A DNA stretch of 64,000 bases from JAQVEM01 sp964601205 (GCA_964601205.1 CAZRML010000005.1:62001-126000); one strand, 5' to 3'. Counted from the stretch's first letter, positions 37,266 through 47,161 are shown. Notes: generated by a model not told the origin, from the sequence alone. Program-made: numbers and translations.

Positions 37266-39434
37266 ATGGAAGTTCAGAAAAATACAATAAGAGGAGTTTT
37301 AGAAAAGATTATTTTCAAGAATTCTGAGACCGGATTTATGGTCGGGAAAGTAAGGACGGAAGAAAGCAACGTGGTAACAATAGTAGGAAATGCCTTTGAA
37401 CTTCAATGCGGAGAAAGCCTGGAAATAACGGGGAAATGGGTTTTAAATAAAAATTATGGCCGGCAATTTGGAATAGAGAATATTAAAACGATGGAGCCGG
37501 CAACCATTGATGGAATAAAAAATTATTTAGGTTCGGGTTTAATAAAAGGTATTGGGCCGGTAATGGCTGAGAGGATAGTCTGTCATTTTAAGCTTGATAC
37601 GCTGAAAGTACTGGATAAGAAGCCGGAGAGATTAAAAGAAATAGATGGGATTGGGAGAAAAAGAATAGGCCTGATCAAACAGTCATGGGAGAAACATAGA
37701 AAGATAAGGGATGTATTAATCTATTTACAGTCAATCGGGATAGGAAGCTCTTATTCAATGAAAATATATAATAACTATGGAGATAACTCTATAAGTGTCA
37801 TTAAATCCAACCCATACAGACTTTCCGAGGATATATTTGGGATTGGTTTTAAGACTTCAGATAAAATAGCTTTAAAAACAGGTATAAAAAAGGATTCAAT
37901 TTTTAGAATTAAAGCAGGTATTATTTATATATTAAAGGAAGCTGAAGATGCAGGACACTGTTATTATCCTTACCAGGAGTTAAGGGATATGGCAGAAGGT
38001 TTCCTTGAAACAGAGATGGCAAAGATAAATAATGCTCTGGTCGAGCTGGAGAAAGAAAATAAAGTAATAATTGTCAGGGATGGCGAGGACAAGGTATATC
38101 TTGCCGGAATCTATAATGCTGAAAATTATGTAAGTAAAAAAATTGTTGAAATATTAAATAGCCCTGATAAAGAAAATGCAGGTAACGGTAAAAAGGAGAG
38201 AATGTCCAGCTTGATAAAGCTTTTATCAGAAGAGGAGAATATAGCTTTAGATTATATTCAGGAAAAAGCTATCAAGAAAGCAGTAACCGAGAAAATACTG
38301 GTTATAACCGGGAGTCCCGGTACAGGTAAAAGTACTATACTGAATATTATTATTAAAATTTTTGAAAGATTAAATAAAACTGTTCTTCTGGGTGCCCCGA
38401 CCGGTAGAGCCTCAAAAAGATTATGTGAAACTACAGGCAGGGAAGCTAAAACTATCCACAGGCTTTTAAATTATAATCCAAAACTAAACAGATTTCTTAA
38501 AAATGAGAATGATACGGTTAAGGCAGATGTGGTAATTATTGATGAAGCTTCAATGATTGATATAAGGCTAATGAAAGATTTGCTTTCTGCGATTAAAGAA
38601 GAAACGAAAATTATTTTTGTTGGGGACATAGACCAGCTTCCCTCGGTAGGTCCGGGTAATGTTCTGAGCGATATTATTTACTCCGGTACCGTACCTGTTA
38701 TAGAGCTAAAAAAGATATACCGGCAGGAGAGCGAGAGTTTAATAATATATAACGCCCACAGGGTGAGGGACGGGCAGTTTCCTTTTATCGGTAAGCCAAA
38801 AAATAATGATTTTTTCTTTATAGAAAAAAATGATTCCGAAGAAGTAGTAAAAATTATACTGGATTTATTAACCAGAAGAATACCTGAAAGTTTTAATTAC
38901 AATCCTGTTTACGATATCCAGGTCCTGGTGCCAACAAACAAAGGAGTTGTGGGAGTCAATAATTTAAATTACAGGATTCAGGGTATTTTGAATCCTAACC
39001 CTGAAAGAATATTAAAGGGTTCTGTAGAGTTCAGATTAAATGATAAAGTTATACAGTTAAAGAATAATTATGAAAAAGATATTTATAATGGTGACATCGG
39101 GATTATAAAAAAAATAGATAAAGAAACGGAGGAGATAAGTGTAAATTTTGATGGAAGAATTATTAAATACAGCCTCTTTGAACTTGATGAAATAAATCTA
39201 TCATATGCCATATCCATTCATAAATCACAGGGTTCTGAATTTAAGTGTGTAATAATACCCATTCTAACTTCCCATTACATGTTATTGCAGAGAAATTTAC
39301 TTTACACGTCAATTACCAGAGCAAGGGAGCTTGTAGTTATGGTAGGGAGCAAAAAGGCAATAGGCATGGCGGTTAATAGAAATGTGGTCGTAAACCGCTA
39401 TACAAACTTAAAAAATTTATTAAAAGTTATCTGA
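37266..39434 (+). CDS. recD2: RecD2-type DNA helicase
   Basis: A 5'-3' superfamily 1B helicase of 722 residues. The N-terminal region has OB/HhH-like parts (SGLIKGIGPVMAERIV, about 85-150). Walker A is GSPGTGKST, followed by APTGRASKRL, IIDEASMID and GDIDQLPSVGPG; the C-terminal motif is SYAISIHKSQGSEF. Length and N-terminal region identify RecD2, which acts without RecBC; neither recB nor recC is here. It follows proS by seven bases. Role probably in replication-fork or mismatch repair, by family knowledge. Confidence 0.92.
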   Translation: MEVQKNTIRGVLEKIIFKNSETGFMVGKVRTEESNVVTIVGNAFELQCGESLEITGKWVLNKNYGRQFGIENIKTMEPATIDGIKNYLGSGLIKGIGPVMAERIVCHFKLDTLKVLDKKPERLKEIDGIGRKRIGLIKQSWEKHRKIRDVLIYLQSIGIGSSYSMKIYNNYGDNSISVIKSNPYRLSEDIFGIGFKTSDKIALKTGIKKDSIFRIKAGIIYILKEAEDAGHCYYPYQELRDMAEGFLETEMAKINNALVELEKENKVIIVRDGEDKVYLAGIYNAENYVSKKIVEILNSPDKENAGNGKKERMSSLIKLLSEEENIALDYIQEKAIKKAVTEKILVITGSPGTGKSTILNIIIKIFERLNKTVLLGAPTGRASKRLCETTGREAKTIHRLLNYNPKLNRFLKNENDTVKADVVIIDEASMIDIRLMKDLLSAIKEETKIIFVGDIDQLPSVGPGNVLSDIIYSGTVPVIELKKIYRQESESLIIYNAHRVRDGQFPFIGKPKNNDFFFIEKNDSEEVVKIILDLLTRRIPESFNYNPVYDIQVLVPTNKGVVGVNNLNYRIQGILNPNPERILKGSVEFRLNDKVIQLKNNYEKDIYNGDIGIIKKIDKETEEISVNFDGRIIKYSLFELDEINLSYAISIHKSQGSEFKCVIIPILTSHYMLLQRNLLYTSITRARELVVMVGSKKAIGMAVNRNVVVNRYTNLKNLLKVI

Positions 39435-39556
39435 TACAATTATTAAAATTATTCAATAAAAATTTTGTTTCTTTTGCAAATATTCTTATAAGCATAGTTG
39501 TAAAATCCTACATTTAAGGGTTATCTTTAATAACTTTAAAATACCCCTCTGCCTGA

Positions 39557-39584
39557 TTGTATTTTTTAAAAAATGTGATATACT
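39557..39584 (+). promoter_or_regulatory. predicted nusA operon promoter (extended -10)
   Basis: TTGTAT at 39557-39562, a 16-base spacer and TATACT at 39579-39584. A TG at 39576-39577 is placed exactly for an extended -10. Transcription would begin near 39591, about 85 bases before the nusA start and before the terminator-like hairpin at 39615. Confidence 0.62.
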
Positions 39585-39614
39585 TTTATAGAAATTTTAA
39601 TGTAACTGGTTATT

Positions 39615-39643
39615 AAAATAGTGGGTCTGCCCCACTATTTTTT
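39615..39643 (+). terminator. intrinsic terminator in the nusA leader
   Basis: Eleven-base perfect stem AAAATAGTGGG / CCCACTATTTT (39615-39625 and 39631-39641), five-base loop TCTGC, and six Ts in a row at the 3' side (39638-39643). It is 180 bases after recD2 and 33 bases before nusA. Because a promoter is predicted upstream of it, it is better read as a leader attenuator than only as the recD2 terminator. Confidence 0.7.
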
Positions 39644-39676
39644 AATTTAAATTCTGTAAATTAAAAGGTGAGAAAA

Positions 39677-40732
39677 TTGAATAGAAAATTAATAACGGCA
39701 TTAGTTGAGTTAGAAAGAGAAAAAGGCATAAAACTGGATACTCTTATAGAGGCTCTTAAGGTTGCCTTTGTTTCCGCATACAAACGGAATTATAAAGTAG
39801 ATTATGATTGCCGTGTGGATATAAATATGAAAACCGGAGAAATAAAAGTATTTAGAATATTACCGGAGCAAGAAGAGGGAAGTAATCTGGATGAAAGTGG
39901 AGGTAAAAATAATGAGGTTGAAGTTACTCCGGATAATTTTGGAAGAATTGCGGCCCAGACAGCAAAACAGGTTATAAGACAGAGAATTAAGGAAGCCGAG
40001 CGTGAGGTCATGTATGAGGAGTTCAAGGATAGACTGGGTGATATGGTAACCGGGATTATACAGCAGAGCGATGCCAGATTTACTCTGGTAGATCTGGGAA
40101 AAGTGGAGGCGTTACTTCCGCAATATGAACAGGTGCCCGGGGAGAAATACAGGCATGGAGAGAGAATAAAATGTTATATTTCTGATGTAAGAAAAACAAC
40201 AAAGGGGCCACAGGTGATAGTGTCAAGGACACATACGGGGTTAATAAGAAGACTTTTTGAGCTGGAAGTACCGGAAATTTATGAAGGAATTGTAGAGATT
40301 AAAAGTATTGCCAGGGAAGCAGGTTACAGAACTAAAATTGCGGTTAGCTCAAATGAAAAAAATGTGGATCCTGTAGGAGCCTGTGTGGGTCCAAAGGGTT
40401 CCAGAGTAAAAATGGTTGTGGATGAATTGGGTGGAGAGAAAATAGATATAGCTGAGTACAGTGACGATATCGTGACTTTTATTAAAAATGCTCTTAGCCC
40501 TGCAAGGGTTTTAAAAGTGCTTACTGACGAAGAAAAGAAATTTGCGCTGGTGGTAGTATCAAATGATCAGCTTTCTTTAGCCATAGGTAGAGAGGGTCAG
40601 AATGCAAGACTGGCAGCAAAGCTAACCGGATGGAAGATAGATGTAAAAAGTGAGAAACAGTTTGAAGATGAGCTTGATGAAGCAAGAAAAGAAAGATTAA
40701 AAAGCAAAGAAGAAGATGTGGTAAATGATTAA
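39677..40732 (+). CDS. nusA: transcription factor NusA
   Basis: Binds RNA polymerase and nascent RNA to control pausing, termination and antitermination. 351 residues from TTG 39677, preceded by AAAGGTGAG; an in-frame GTG at 39668 is inside that ribosome site. Domains: N-terminal polymerase-binding (1-125), S1 (about 130-200), then two KH domains (DPVGACVGPKGSRVK and LAIGREGQNARLAAKLTG). No C-terminal acidic repeats, as in Gram-positive bacteria. rimP, normally immediately upstream, is missing. Confidence 0.95.
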   Translation: MNRKLITALVELEREKGIKLDTLIEALKVAFVSAYKRNYKVDYDCRVDINMKTGEIKVFRILPEQEEGSNLDESGGKNNEVEVTPDNFGRIAAQTAKQVIRQRIKEAEREVMYEEFKDRLGDMVTGIIQQSDARFTLVDLGKVEALLPQYEQVPGEKYRHGERIKCYISDVRKTTKGPQVIVSRTHTGLIRRLFELEVPEIYEGIVEIKSIAREAGYRTKIAVSSNEKNVDPVGACVGPKGSRVKMVVDELGGEKIDIAEYSDDIVTFIKNALSPARVLKVLTDEEKKFALVVVSNDQLSLAIGREGQNARLAAKLTGWKIDVKSEKQFEDELDEARKERLKSKEEDVVND

Positions 40733-40810
40733 AAGGATTGTTAAAAGGGCAACAGCATAACTTTATTTGTTTATTTATAATTATTTAGAACAGGTTAAAA
40801 AATTAAGGGT

Positions 40811-43270
40811 ATGAGTAAAAAAGATATTAAGAAAAAAGAGGTTAAGCAGGATAAAGAAACTGAAGAAGATAAAAAAGCTGATCAGGAGAAGAAAAAATTT
40901 GTAAAATCAGTGAATAAAACCCTGCAATCAAAAAACGTTAAAAAAAGCAGAAAACAGGCAAAAACTGATAAAGAAAATTCTGATAGAAAAAAAAGGAGCA
41001 GTAAGGCAAAGAACGAAGAAATTCGGGATGATAAAAAGAGTAAAACTGTTAAGTTATCCGCTGACAAAAATAAGAAAAAAGCCGGTAAAAAAGGAACAGA
41101 GAGTGGAAAAAAGAAGAAAGCAGAAGGGAAGACTAATGTAAAGCCCGAGATTAAAGATATATCAACTGGCGGGAAGAGTAAAATTAAGAGCAGGGATGCA
41201 GCAGATAAAAAAACAGGAACCTCTCCAGGGAAAAGAAAAGGCAAAGAAATAAAGGGTAAATCGGTTGTTGCAGAAGATGGAAAAAAATCAAAGGTTGAGA
41301 AGAAAAAGCAAAAAGAGGTAAAGGACGAACAGAAGGTTAAAACTGGATGGGAAGAAGAAAAAAAACAAAGCATTAGAAGTGTTATAGATAGAGAGCTTGA
41401 TAAAGAAGAAAAAGAAGGAAGACTCAGGTTAAAAGTCTCCCGTGTGAAAAAACCCCGGGCAGCAGAGTTAAGGAAGAAAGAGCTTTCAAAGGAAAAAGGT
41501 AAGGCTGCAGAGAAAGAATTAAAGAAAAGACCGGAAATTAAAAAAATAGTGGAGATTTCTGAAGGTATAACAATTAAGAAACTTTCAGAAAAGATAAATG
41601 TTCCTTCGTCCGAGATTATAAAGCTATTGTTTGATATGGGTGAGGTTATTAATATAAACCAATCCCTGAGTAAGGATTTAATAGAATTTATATCACAGGA
41701 GTATAATTTTAAATATAGAATTATTGGCTTTGAAGAGAAACTGGATGAGGTTTATAAAGATGATGATGCAGACCTGGAGACAAGAGCTCCAATTGTCACA
41801 GTTATGGGCCATGTAGACCACGGGAAAACAACACTGCTTGATGTTATCAGAAAAACAAAGGTAGCGATAAGCGAGCATGGAGGAATAACCCAGCGTATAG
41901 GAGCCTATCAGGTTGAATACAAGGGCCGGAAAATTACTTTTATAGATACACCGGGACATGAAGCGTTTACCTCCATAAGAGCAAGGGGAGCTAGAGTTAC
42001 AGATATTGCTGTTATTGTTATAGCCGCAGATGATGGTATTATGCCCCAAACTGTAGAGGCGATAAATCATGCCAGAGATGCCGGTGTCTCTATAATTGTT
42101 GCCATAAACAAAATAGATCTTCCGGACGCAGATCCTGAGAAAATAAAAAAGGGTCTTACCGAGTTTAACCTGGTTCCCGAGGAATGGGGCGGGGATACTA
42201 TCTGCATAGAGATTTCTGCAAAAAAAGGGACCAATCTTGACGAGTTCTTAGAAATGATATTGCTTGTTGCAGACTTAAATGACATAAAAGGCAATCCAGA
42301 AGCCGGTGGAACAGGTATAATAATTGAGTCAAGACTGGATAAAGGATTGGGACCGGTGGGTACGGTCATAGTAAAGAGAGGGAAATTAAAAGTTGGTGAC
42401 TCTTTTATAACCGGTGATTCTTTTGGAAAAATAAGGGCAATAAGAGACGAAATTGGAACAGTTCTAAAAGAAGCACTTTTATCTCAGCCGGTTGAAATTA
42501 TAGGTTTTCCGGCAGTTCCAAAAGCTGGAGATAAACTGTTTGTGGTCAGCGATGAAAAAGCTGCCAAGGAACTTTTGCAGAGAAAAGATTATGATAAAAA
42601 AATGATGAAGATTGCTAATTCAAGAAGGAGTTTAACATTAGAAAAGTTATCCGAATTATCAAAAGAAAGCGAGATAAAAAAATTAAAGATAGTTCTTAAA
42701 GCAGATTCAGAAGGCTCAATGGATGCGGTAGGAGATTCTTTAAATAAAATAAAAGATGAAAAAGTAAAGATTGATATAATACACAGGGCAGTAGGAGCGA
42801 TAACGGATAATGATATTATGCTTGCCGCTGCATCAGAGGCGATTGTTATTGGTTTTGGTGTTTCGTTAAATAAAGGTGCGGATATTCTATCTAAGAATGA
42901 AGGTGTAGAGGTAAGGACTTATGATATTATCTATAAATTGATTGATGATATTACGCTTGCATTTAAAGGTTTATTAAAACCCGAAATAAAGAGAGTTGAC
43001 AGAGGAAAGGCCGAAGTAAGAGAATTGTTTAAGCTACCCAGAGTAGGGGCAATAGCCGGTTCTTATATTCTTGAAGGAGAGGTTGAGAAGGGTAATTTGG
43101 TAAATGTAATAAGAGATGGGAAAAAAATTTATGAGGGAAAAGTTGAAACACTCCACCGCTTTAAAGAGGATGTTAAAAAGGTAGCGTCAGGATATGAATG
43201 TGGCATAAGACTGGATAATTTTCAGGATTTTAATGTCGGGGATTTACTTGAATTTTTTGAGGAGAAATAA
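40811..43270 (+). CDS. infB: translation initiation factor IF-2
   Basis: A GTPase that delivers fMet-tRNA to the 30S subunit, 819 residues. Residues 1-230 are a Lys/Glu-rich low-complexity region, followed by an IF2-N domain (ITIKKLSEKINVPSSEI, about 253-295). G motifs are GHVDHGKTT, DTPGHEAFT and INKID (G4), then the C-terminal domains ending in GYECGIRLDNFQDFNVGD. ylxR and the L7Ae-like gene that usually lie between nusA and infB are absent; the gap is 78 bases. Confidence 0.97.
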   Translation: MSKKDIKKKEVKQDKETEEDKKADQEKKKFVKSVNKTLQSKNVKKSRKQAKTDKENSDRKKRSSKAKNEEIRDDKKSKTVKLSADKNKKKAGKKGTESGKKKKAEGKTNVKPEIKDISTGGKSKIKSRDAADKKTGTSPGKRKGKEIKGKSVVAEDGKKSKVEKKKQKEVKDEQKVKTGWEEEKKQSIRSVIDRELDKEEKEGRLRLKVSRVKKPRAAELRKKELSKEKGKAAEKELKKRPEIKKIVEISEGITIKKLSEKINVPSSEIIKLLFDMGEVININQSLSKDLIEFISQEYNFKYRIIGFEEKLDEVYKDDDADLETRAPIVTVMGHVDHGKTTLLDVIRKTKVAISEHGGITQRIGAYQVEYKGRKITFIDTPGHEAFTSIRARGARVTDIAVIVIAADDGIMPQTVEAINHARDAGVSIIVAINKIDLPDADPEKIKKGLTEFNLVPEEWGGDTICIEISAKKGTNLDEFLEMILLVADLNDIKGNPEAGGTGIIIESRLDKGLGPVGTVIVKRGKLKVGDSFITGDSFGKIRAIRDEIGTVLKEALLSQPVEIIGFPAVPKAGDKLFVVSDEKAAKELLQRKDYDKKMMKIANSRRSLTLEKLSELSKESEIKKLKIVLKADSEGSMDAVGDSLNKIKDEKVKIDIIHRAVGAITDNDIMLAAASEAIVIGFGVSLNKGADILSKNEGVEVRTYDIIYKLIDDITLAFKGLLKPEIKRVDRGKAEVRELFKLPRVGAIAGSYILEGEVEKGNLVNVIRDGKKIYEGKVETLHRFKEDVKKVASGYECGIRLDNFQDFNVGDLLEFFEEK

Positions 43271-43303
43271 TTCTATTTGGTGAAATCACTGGTGGTGATC
43301 GGG

Positions 43304-43645
43304 ATGGATAGAATGAGAAAAGCAGAAAAAGATTTACAAAGAGAAATAAGTTTTATAATTAACGCAAAAGCAAATGACCCGAGGATAGGATTTATAACTA
43401 TAACCGGAACAAAGCTATCTGTTGATTTTAAATATCTGGATGTTTTTGTAAGTATCATGGGTGAAAAAAACGAAGTGGAGAAGAGCCTGGAAGGTTTAAG
43501 GAATAGCAGCGGCTTTATAAAGAGAAATCTGCATCAAAGATTGAAACTAAAAAATATGCCCGATATAAGATTTCTATATGATAAATCTATCAGCAATGGC
43601 ATCAGAATAACTGAAATACTGGAAAAATTGGATAAAGATGAATAG
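43304..43645 (+). CDS. rbfA: ribosome-binding factor A
   Basis: A small KH-like factor for 30S maturation, 113 residues from ATG 43304. GGTGGTGA (43291-43298) is just upstream, which favours this start over the TTG at 43277. Typical are the N terminus with R-M-R-K-A-E and the later D-I-R-F-L-Y-D motif. Between infB and nrnA, as in many Gram-positive-type genomes. Confidence 0.93.
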   Translation: MDRMRKAEKDLQREISFIINAKANDPRIGFITITGTKLSVDFKYLDVFVSIMGEKNEVEKSLEGLRNSSGFIKRNLHQRLKLKNMPDIRFLYDKSISNGIRITEILEKLDKDE

Positions 43646-43665
43646 CGATTGAGCAGGTAATATAA

Positions 43666-44652
43666 TTGGCAGATGAAATAAATTTATATAAACAGGTAGC
43701 AGAAGTAATAAAGAAAAATAATAATTTTTATGTTCTGACCCATGCTTACCCGGACGGGGATGCGATAGGTTCACAGGTAGCACTCTATCAATTATTAAAA
43801 CTCCTCAAAAAAAATGTAGTGGCAATATGCAATAGTGAGATACCCTATCAATACAGATTTTTACCTTATTCTGATGAGGTTAAAAGAGAACCGGATATCA
43901 TTAAGAATTCAAATAATAATATATGTTTTTGCCTGGATTGTGCTGATGAAAACCGGATGAATATAGACTTTAAGGAAATAAAAGCTGGCTCAAAGTGTGT
44001 GATAAATATAGACCATCATCATGATAATACAGATTTTGGTGATATAAATATTGTGGATTCACAGAAATCAGCAACTGCTGAGATCCTTTACGATTTGATA
44101 TATGAATGTTACAGAGAATTAATAAACAGTGAGATTGCAATGGGTATTTATGTTGGCATACTGACCGATACAGGAAATTTTCAGTACAGCAATACAAATT
44201 ACACTGTACATAAAGTAGTGAGCGAACTGCTAAAATTTAATCTGGACCCTTCAAAAATACACAGGCGCATATATGAAAGTGAACCTCTGGAGAGATTTAA
44301 GTTGATCCAGATTTTTCTTCAAAGAATTGAATATATAGATTCTTATGGACTGATATATTCATATGTTTTAAAGAAAGACCTGGAAAAATTGGGTCTTCCT
44401 TTTTCTGCTCAGGATGGATTGATTAATTTATTGAGAAGTGCTAAAAAAGTAAAAATTGCAGCTTTAATAAAACAGACCCAGAGGAAATCTTTTAAAATAA
44501 GTCTGCGAACATCCGATAGCAGTGTTAATCTGATTAAAATTGCCGGTTATTTTAATGGTGGGGGACACAAGATGGCTGCTGCTTATTCTGATTGTGGAAG
44601 TTTAAGGAAAGTTATAAAAAAATTAATAATATCGGTAAAAAATAATATATAA
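43666..44652 (+). CDS. nrnA: DHH-family nanoRNase/pAp phosphatase NrnA
   Basis: A DHH/DHHA1 phosphoesterase that degrades short oligoribonucleotides and 3'-phosphoadenosine 5'-phosphate. The 328 residues show THAYPDGDAIGSQVA (DxD motif), NIDHHHDN (the DHH motif) and the DHHA1 motif GGGHKMAAA. TTG start at 43666, though ATG 43672 is an alternative. The rbfA-nrnA-truB-ribF order is conserved in many bacteria. Confidence 0.93.
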   Translation: MADEINLYKQVAEVIKKNNNFYVLTHAYPDGDAIGSQVALYQLLKLLKKNVVAICNSEIPYQYRFLPYSDEVKREPDIIKNSNNNICFCLDCADENRMNIDFKEIKAGSKCVINIDHHHDNTDFGDINIVDSQKSATAEILYDLIYECYRELINSEIAMGIYVGILTDTGNFQYSNTNYTVHKVVSELLKFNLDPSKIHRRIYESEPLERFKLIQIFLQRIEYIDSYGLIYSYVLKKDLEKLGLPFSAQDGLINLLRSAKKVKIAALIKQTQRKSFKISLRTSDSSVNLIKIAGYFNGGGHKMAAAYSDCGSLRKVIKKLIISVKNNI

Positions 44653-44654
44653 CG

Positions 44655-45637
44655 ATGAATAGTAATATTAAATCAGGCGCACTGATAAATTTTAATGGTG
44701 TTTTACTAATAAATAAACCCCGTGGAATAACTTCTTATGGAATAATTAAAAAGTTAAAGAAGGTTTTTTTTTAACAAAGATTGGACATGCAGGAACGCTG
44801 GATCCCATAGCAGAGGGCCTGATTATCATTTTGATAAATAAAGCTACAGGGTTATTTGATTATTTTTTAACTTTAAATAAGGAATATATTGCAGTTATAA
44901 AATTGGGAGTGGTAACTGATACCTGGGATTTGAGCGGAAAGATTCTGGGTACCGGAGAAGTTAAGGGTTTAGATCAGAGAAAAGTGCTTGCGGTGTTGAA
45001 GAAATTCAGGGGAGAGATTGAACAGGTACCGCCTGTATATTCTTCAGTAAAGTATAAAGGAAAGCCCTCTTATATTTATGCCAGGAAAGGACAGCATATA
45101 GATTTAAAACCCAGAAAGATAAATGTATATAATATTGAGTTGATATCACTTGAAGATAGCCTGCTTACCCTGAATATAAAATGTAGCTCCGGTACTTACA
45201 TAAGATCAATTGCTTATGAGATTGGAGAGGCGCTTGATGTCGGGGCTTCAGTAAAAGAACTGAAAAGGGTCAGCATTAATGGTTATAAACTGGAAAACAG
45301 CGCCGGCATAGAAAGTTTCCTGAAAAAAGAGATAACTGATAATGATTTAGATTCGGGCTCTTATATAATACCAGTTAAAAGAATACTGGGGGAAAACCGG
45401 AATCTCTACGTAAAAAATGAATTTAAATCTAACATATTATGTGGGCAGCCTGTTACCGGGAGAATGCTTGAAATAAAGAAGATTGGTAATACTGGATCAT
45501 TAAAAAAATATAATTTTGTTAATGTGATGGATAATGATGAAAATTTACTGGCTGTGCACCGGGTTTTAAGTAATAGAATACCGGCTGATGTTAATGATAA
45601 GAGTATTATATTAACTAAAAGTATCATAGTTCTATGA
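44655..45637 (+). CDS. truB: tRNA pseudouridine55 synthase TruB, split by one-base shift
   Basis: Makes pseudouridine 55 in the tRNA T-loop. The ATG at 44655 gives the typical N terminus G-V-L-L-I-N-K-P-R-G-I-T-S, then a stop (44772-44774) right after a T9 run. The frame one base back continues with TKIGHAGTLDPIAEGL, holding the catalytic Asp of the GTLDP motif, and runs to 45637. Adding one T gives a normal 327-residue protein. So this is one gene with an indel, an assembly error, or a site of slippage. The downstream part keeps the family's C-terminal PUA-like region and is free of stops, which argues against old decay. Confidence 0.88.
44764..44772 (+). other. T9 run at the truB frame break
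   Basis: Nine consecutive Ts. Ten would restore the truB frame, or a -1 shift on the run. Reading before it: K-L-K-K-V-F-F; after it: L-T-K-I-G-H-A. No pseudoknot or ribosome-site-like sequence is obvious downstream, so polymerase slippage or sequence error are the simplest explanations. Confidence 0.7.
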
Positions 45638-45695
45638 TAATAAATTAATTAAATGTAACAATAAAGATAATATTTTAAAATTATAAGAGAGGCAT

Positions 45696-46679
45696 TTGAC
45701 CGAATTGTCAGAGTTAATGGAACTGAGAAAAATAGATGGTAAGTTCTTCAAATCCATAAATCCGGTAATAGTAATCGGGTTTTTTGATGGTGTCCATCTG
45801 GGGCACAGGAGGATAATAAGAGCCTGTGTTAAAAGAGCAAAAGGATTAAAAAGTGTTAGTATGGCTCTTACGTTTAATAAGCCTCCTATAAATATAATAA
45901 AAAATACTATGTATAAAAAACTAATAATCTCTTATGAGGAAAAGGTCAGAATAATAAAAAATTTAAATATTGATTATATAGTAACTGTAAATAGCGATTC
46001 CGGCTTTTTGAAATTGTCTCCTGGAGATTTTTGTAATGATATTCTGGTCAAAAAATTACATATTAAAGAGATTTTTGTAGGGGACGGGTTTCACTTTGGA
46101 TTTAATGCCGCAGGAGATATTGAATTTTTAAAGAATTTTTTTGAACCCCGTGGAGTAAAGGTAAATGTAGTACCTCTGGTAAAAGTAAAAGGGGAGATAG
46201 TTTCCAGCACCAGTATAAGGAAATATTATTCTGAGGGAAAAATAAAAAAAATAACCGCTCTGCTTGGTAGAAATCCACAGATTGAGGGTAAAGTCGTAGA
46301 AGGTGAGGGCAGGGGAAGAGAGCTTGGATTCCCGACTGCGAATATAGATGTATGTGAGATTTTTGTAACTCCGCTGGACGGGGTTTATCTCGGGATGGTT
46401 AAGATTATTAATAATAATAAGTTATTCCCGGCTATTATAAACATCGGAAATAACCCTACTTTTAAAGGTGCCAAAAGGTGGATTGAAGCCTTTTTGCTGG
46501 GCTTTAATGAGAATATTTACGGGGAGAAGATAAAAATCACTTTTTTGGAGAGGCTGAGGGATGAGATTTCATTTGAAAATAAGGGTGAACTGATAGGACA
46601 GATGAAAATTGACCTTGATCATGCTGATAAATACTTTAAAAAAATAGGCAGAAAAAGAAAAATGAATAATATTAATTGA
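45696..46679 (+). CDS. ribF: bifunctional riboflavin kinase/FAD synthetase
   Basis: Makes FMN and FAD from riboflavin. 327 residues: N-terminal adenylyltransferase domain with IGFFDGVHLGHRR (HxGH-like) and the S-S-T-S-I-R motif, then C-terminal flavokinase domain (from about 190; EGEGRGRELGFPTANI and the N-I-G-N-N-P-T-F motif). TTG start at 45696 after AGAGAGG. The truB-ribF-rpsO order is standard. Confidence 0.95.
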   Translation: MTELSELMELRKIDGKFFKSINPVIVIGFFDGVHLGHRRIIRACVKRAKGLKSVSMALTFNKPPINIIKNTMYKKLIISYEEKVRIIKNLNIDYIVTVNSDSGFLKLSPGDFCNDILVKKLHIKEIFVGDGFHFGFNAAGDIEFLKNFFEPRGVKVNVVPLVKVKGEIVSSTSIRKYYSEGKIKKITALLGRNPQIEGKVVEGEGRGRELGFPTANIDVCEIFVTPLDGVYLGMVKIINNNKLFPAIINIGNNPTFKGAKRWIEAFLLGFNENIYGEKIKITFLERLRDEISFENKGELIGQMKIDLDHADKYFKKIGRKRKMNNIN

Positions 46680-46836
46680 TTTTTGAGTAGAAATTGATTA
46701 ACATTAAAAATTTGAGCTACATTGCTTTAAGGAAGATTTAATCTTTTATTAAGTATAATCCTGAAGTAAGGTAAATTGTAATTAATATATAGTTATGGTA
46801 AATTATAGTACAGGTGTTTTAGGAGGTGAGAGTAAT

Positions 46837-47106
46837 TTGGCATTAGTAAAAGAAGAGAAAAAAAAGGTTATTAATAAGTTTAAAATCCATGAGAATGATA
46901 CCGGTTCCTCCGAAGTTCAGATAGCAATTCTTACTGAAAAAATTAACAGGCTCAATGAACATTTAAAGTTAAATAAAAAGGACCATCATTCAAGAAGGGG
47001 CCTTGTTATGATGGTAGGAAAGAGGAAAAGGCTCCTTGGATATTTAAAAAATAATGACATCGGTAGATACAAGAAAGTAATAGAGGAATTAGGTTTAAGA
47101 AAATAA
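46837..47106 (+). CDS. rpsO: 30S ribosomal protein S15
   Basis: S15, exactly the canonical 89 residues from TTG 46837, placed seven bases after AGGAGGTGA (46821-46829). A longer frame from ATG 46795 reads through this ribosome site and is not credible. Typical motifs: HENDTGSSEVQIAILTEKIN and KDHHSRRGLVMMVGKR. The leader 46680-46836 has an isolated TATAAT (46754-46759) without a -35, and a 13-base palindrome AAGATT-T-AATCTT (46733-46745). Confidence 0.97.
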   Translation: MALVKEEKKKVINKFKIHENDTGSSEVQIAILTEKINRLNEHLKLNKKDHHSRRGLVMMVGKRKRLLGYLKNNDIGRYKKVIEELGLRK

Positions 47107-47161
47107 TGATATTTATGTACACTGGAAAATTATTTCAGTTCAGAGAGGTAGTATAGTATAA

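Noticed and set aside
40882..41373. 163-codon minus-strand frame rich in Phe and Leu that looks like a membrane protein
   Set aside because: It is the complement of the Lys/Glu-rich N-terminal region of IF-2; AAA/GAA codons read backwards give TTT/TTC.
44655..45637. truB as a decayed pseudogene
   Set aside because: Only a single one-base shift at a homopolymer; all motifs on both sides are intact and the rest of the frame has no stops.
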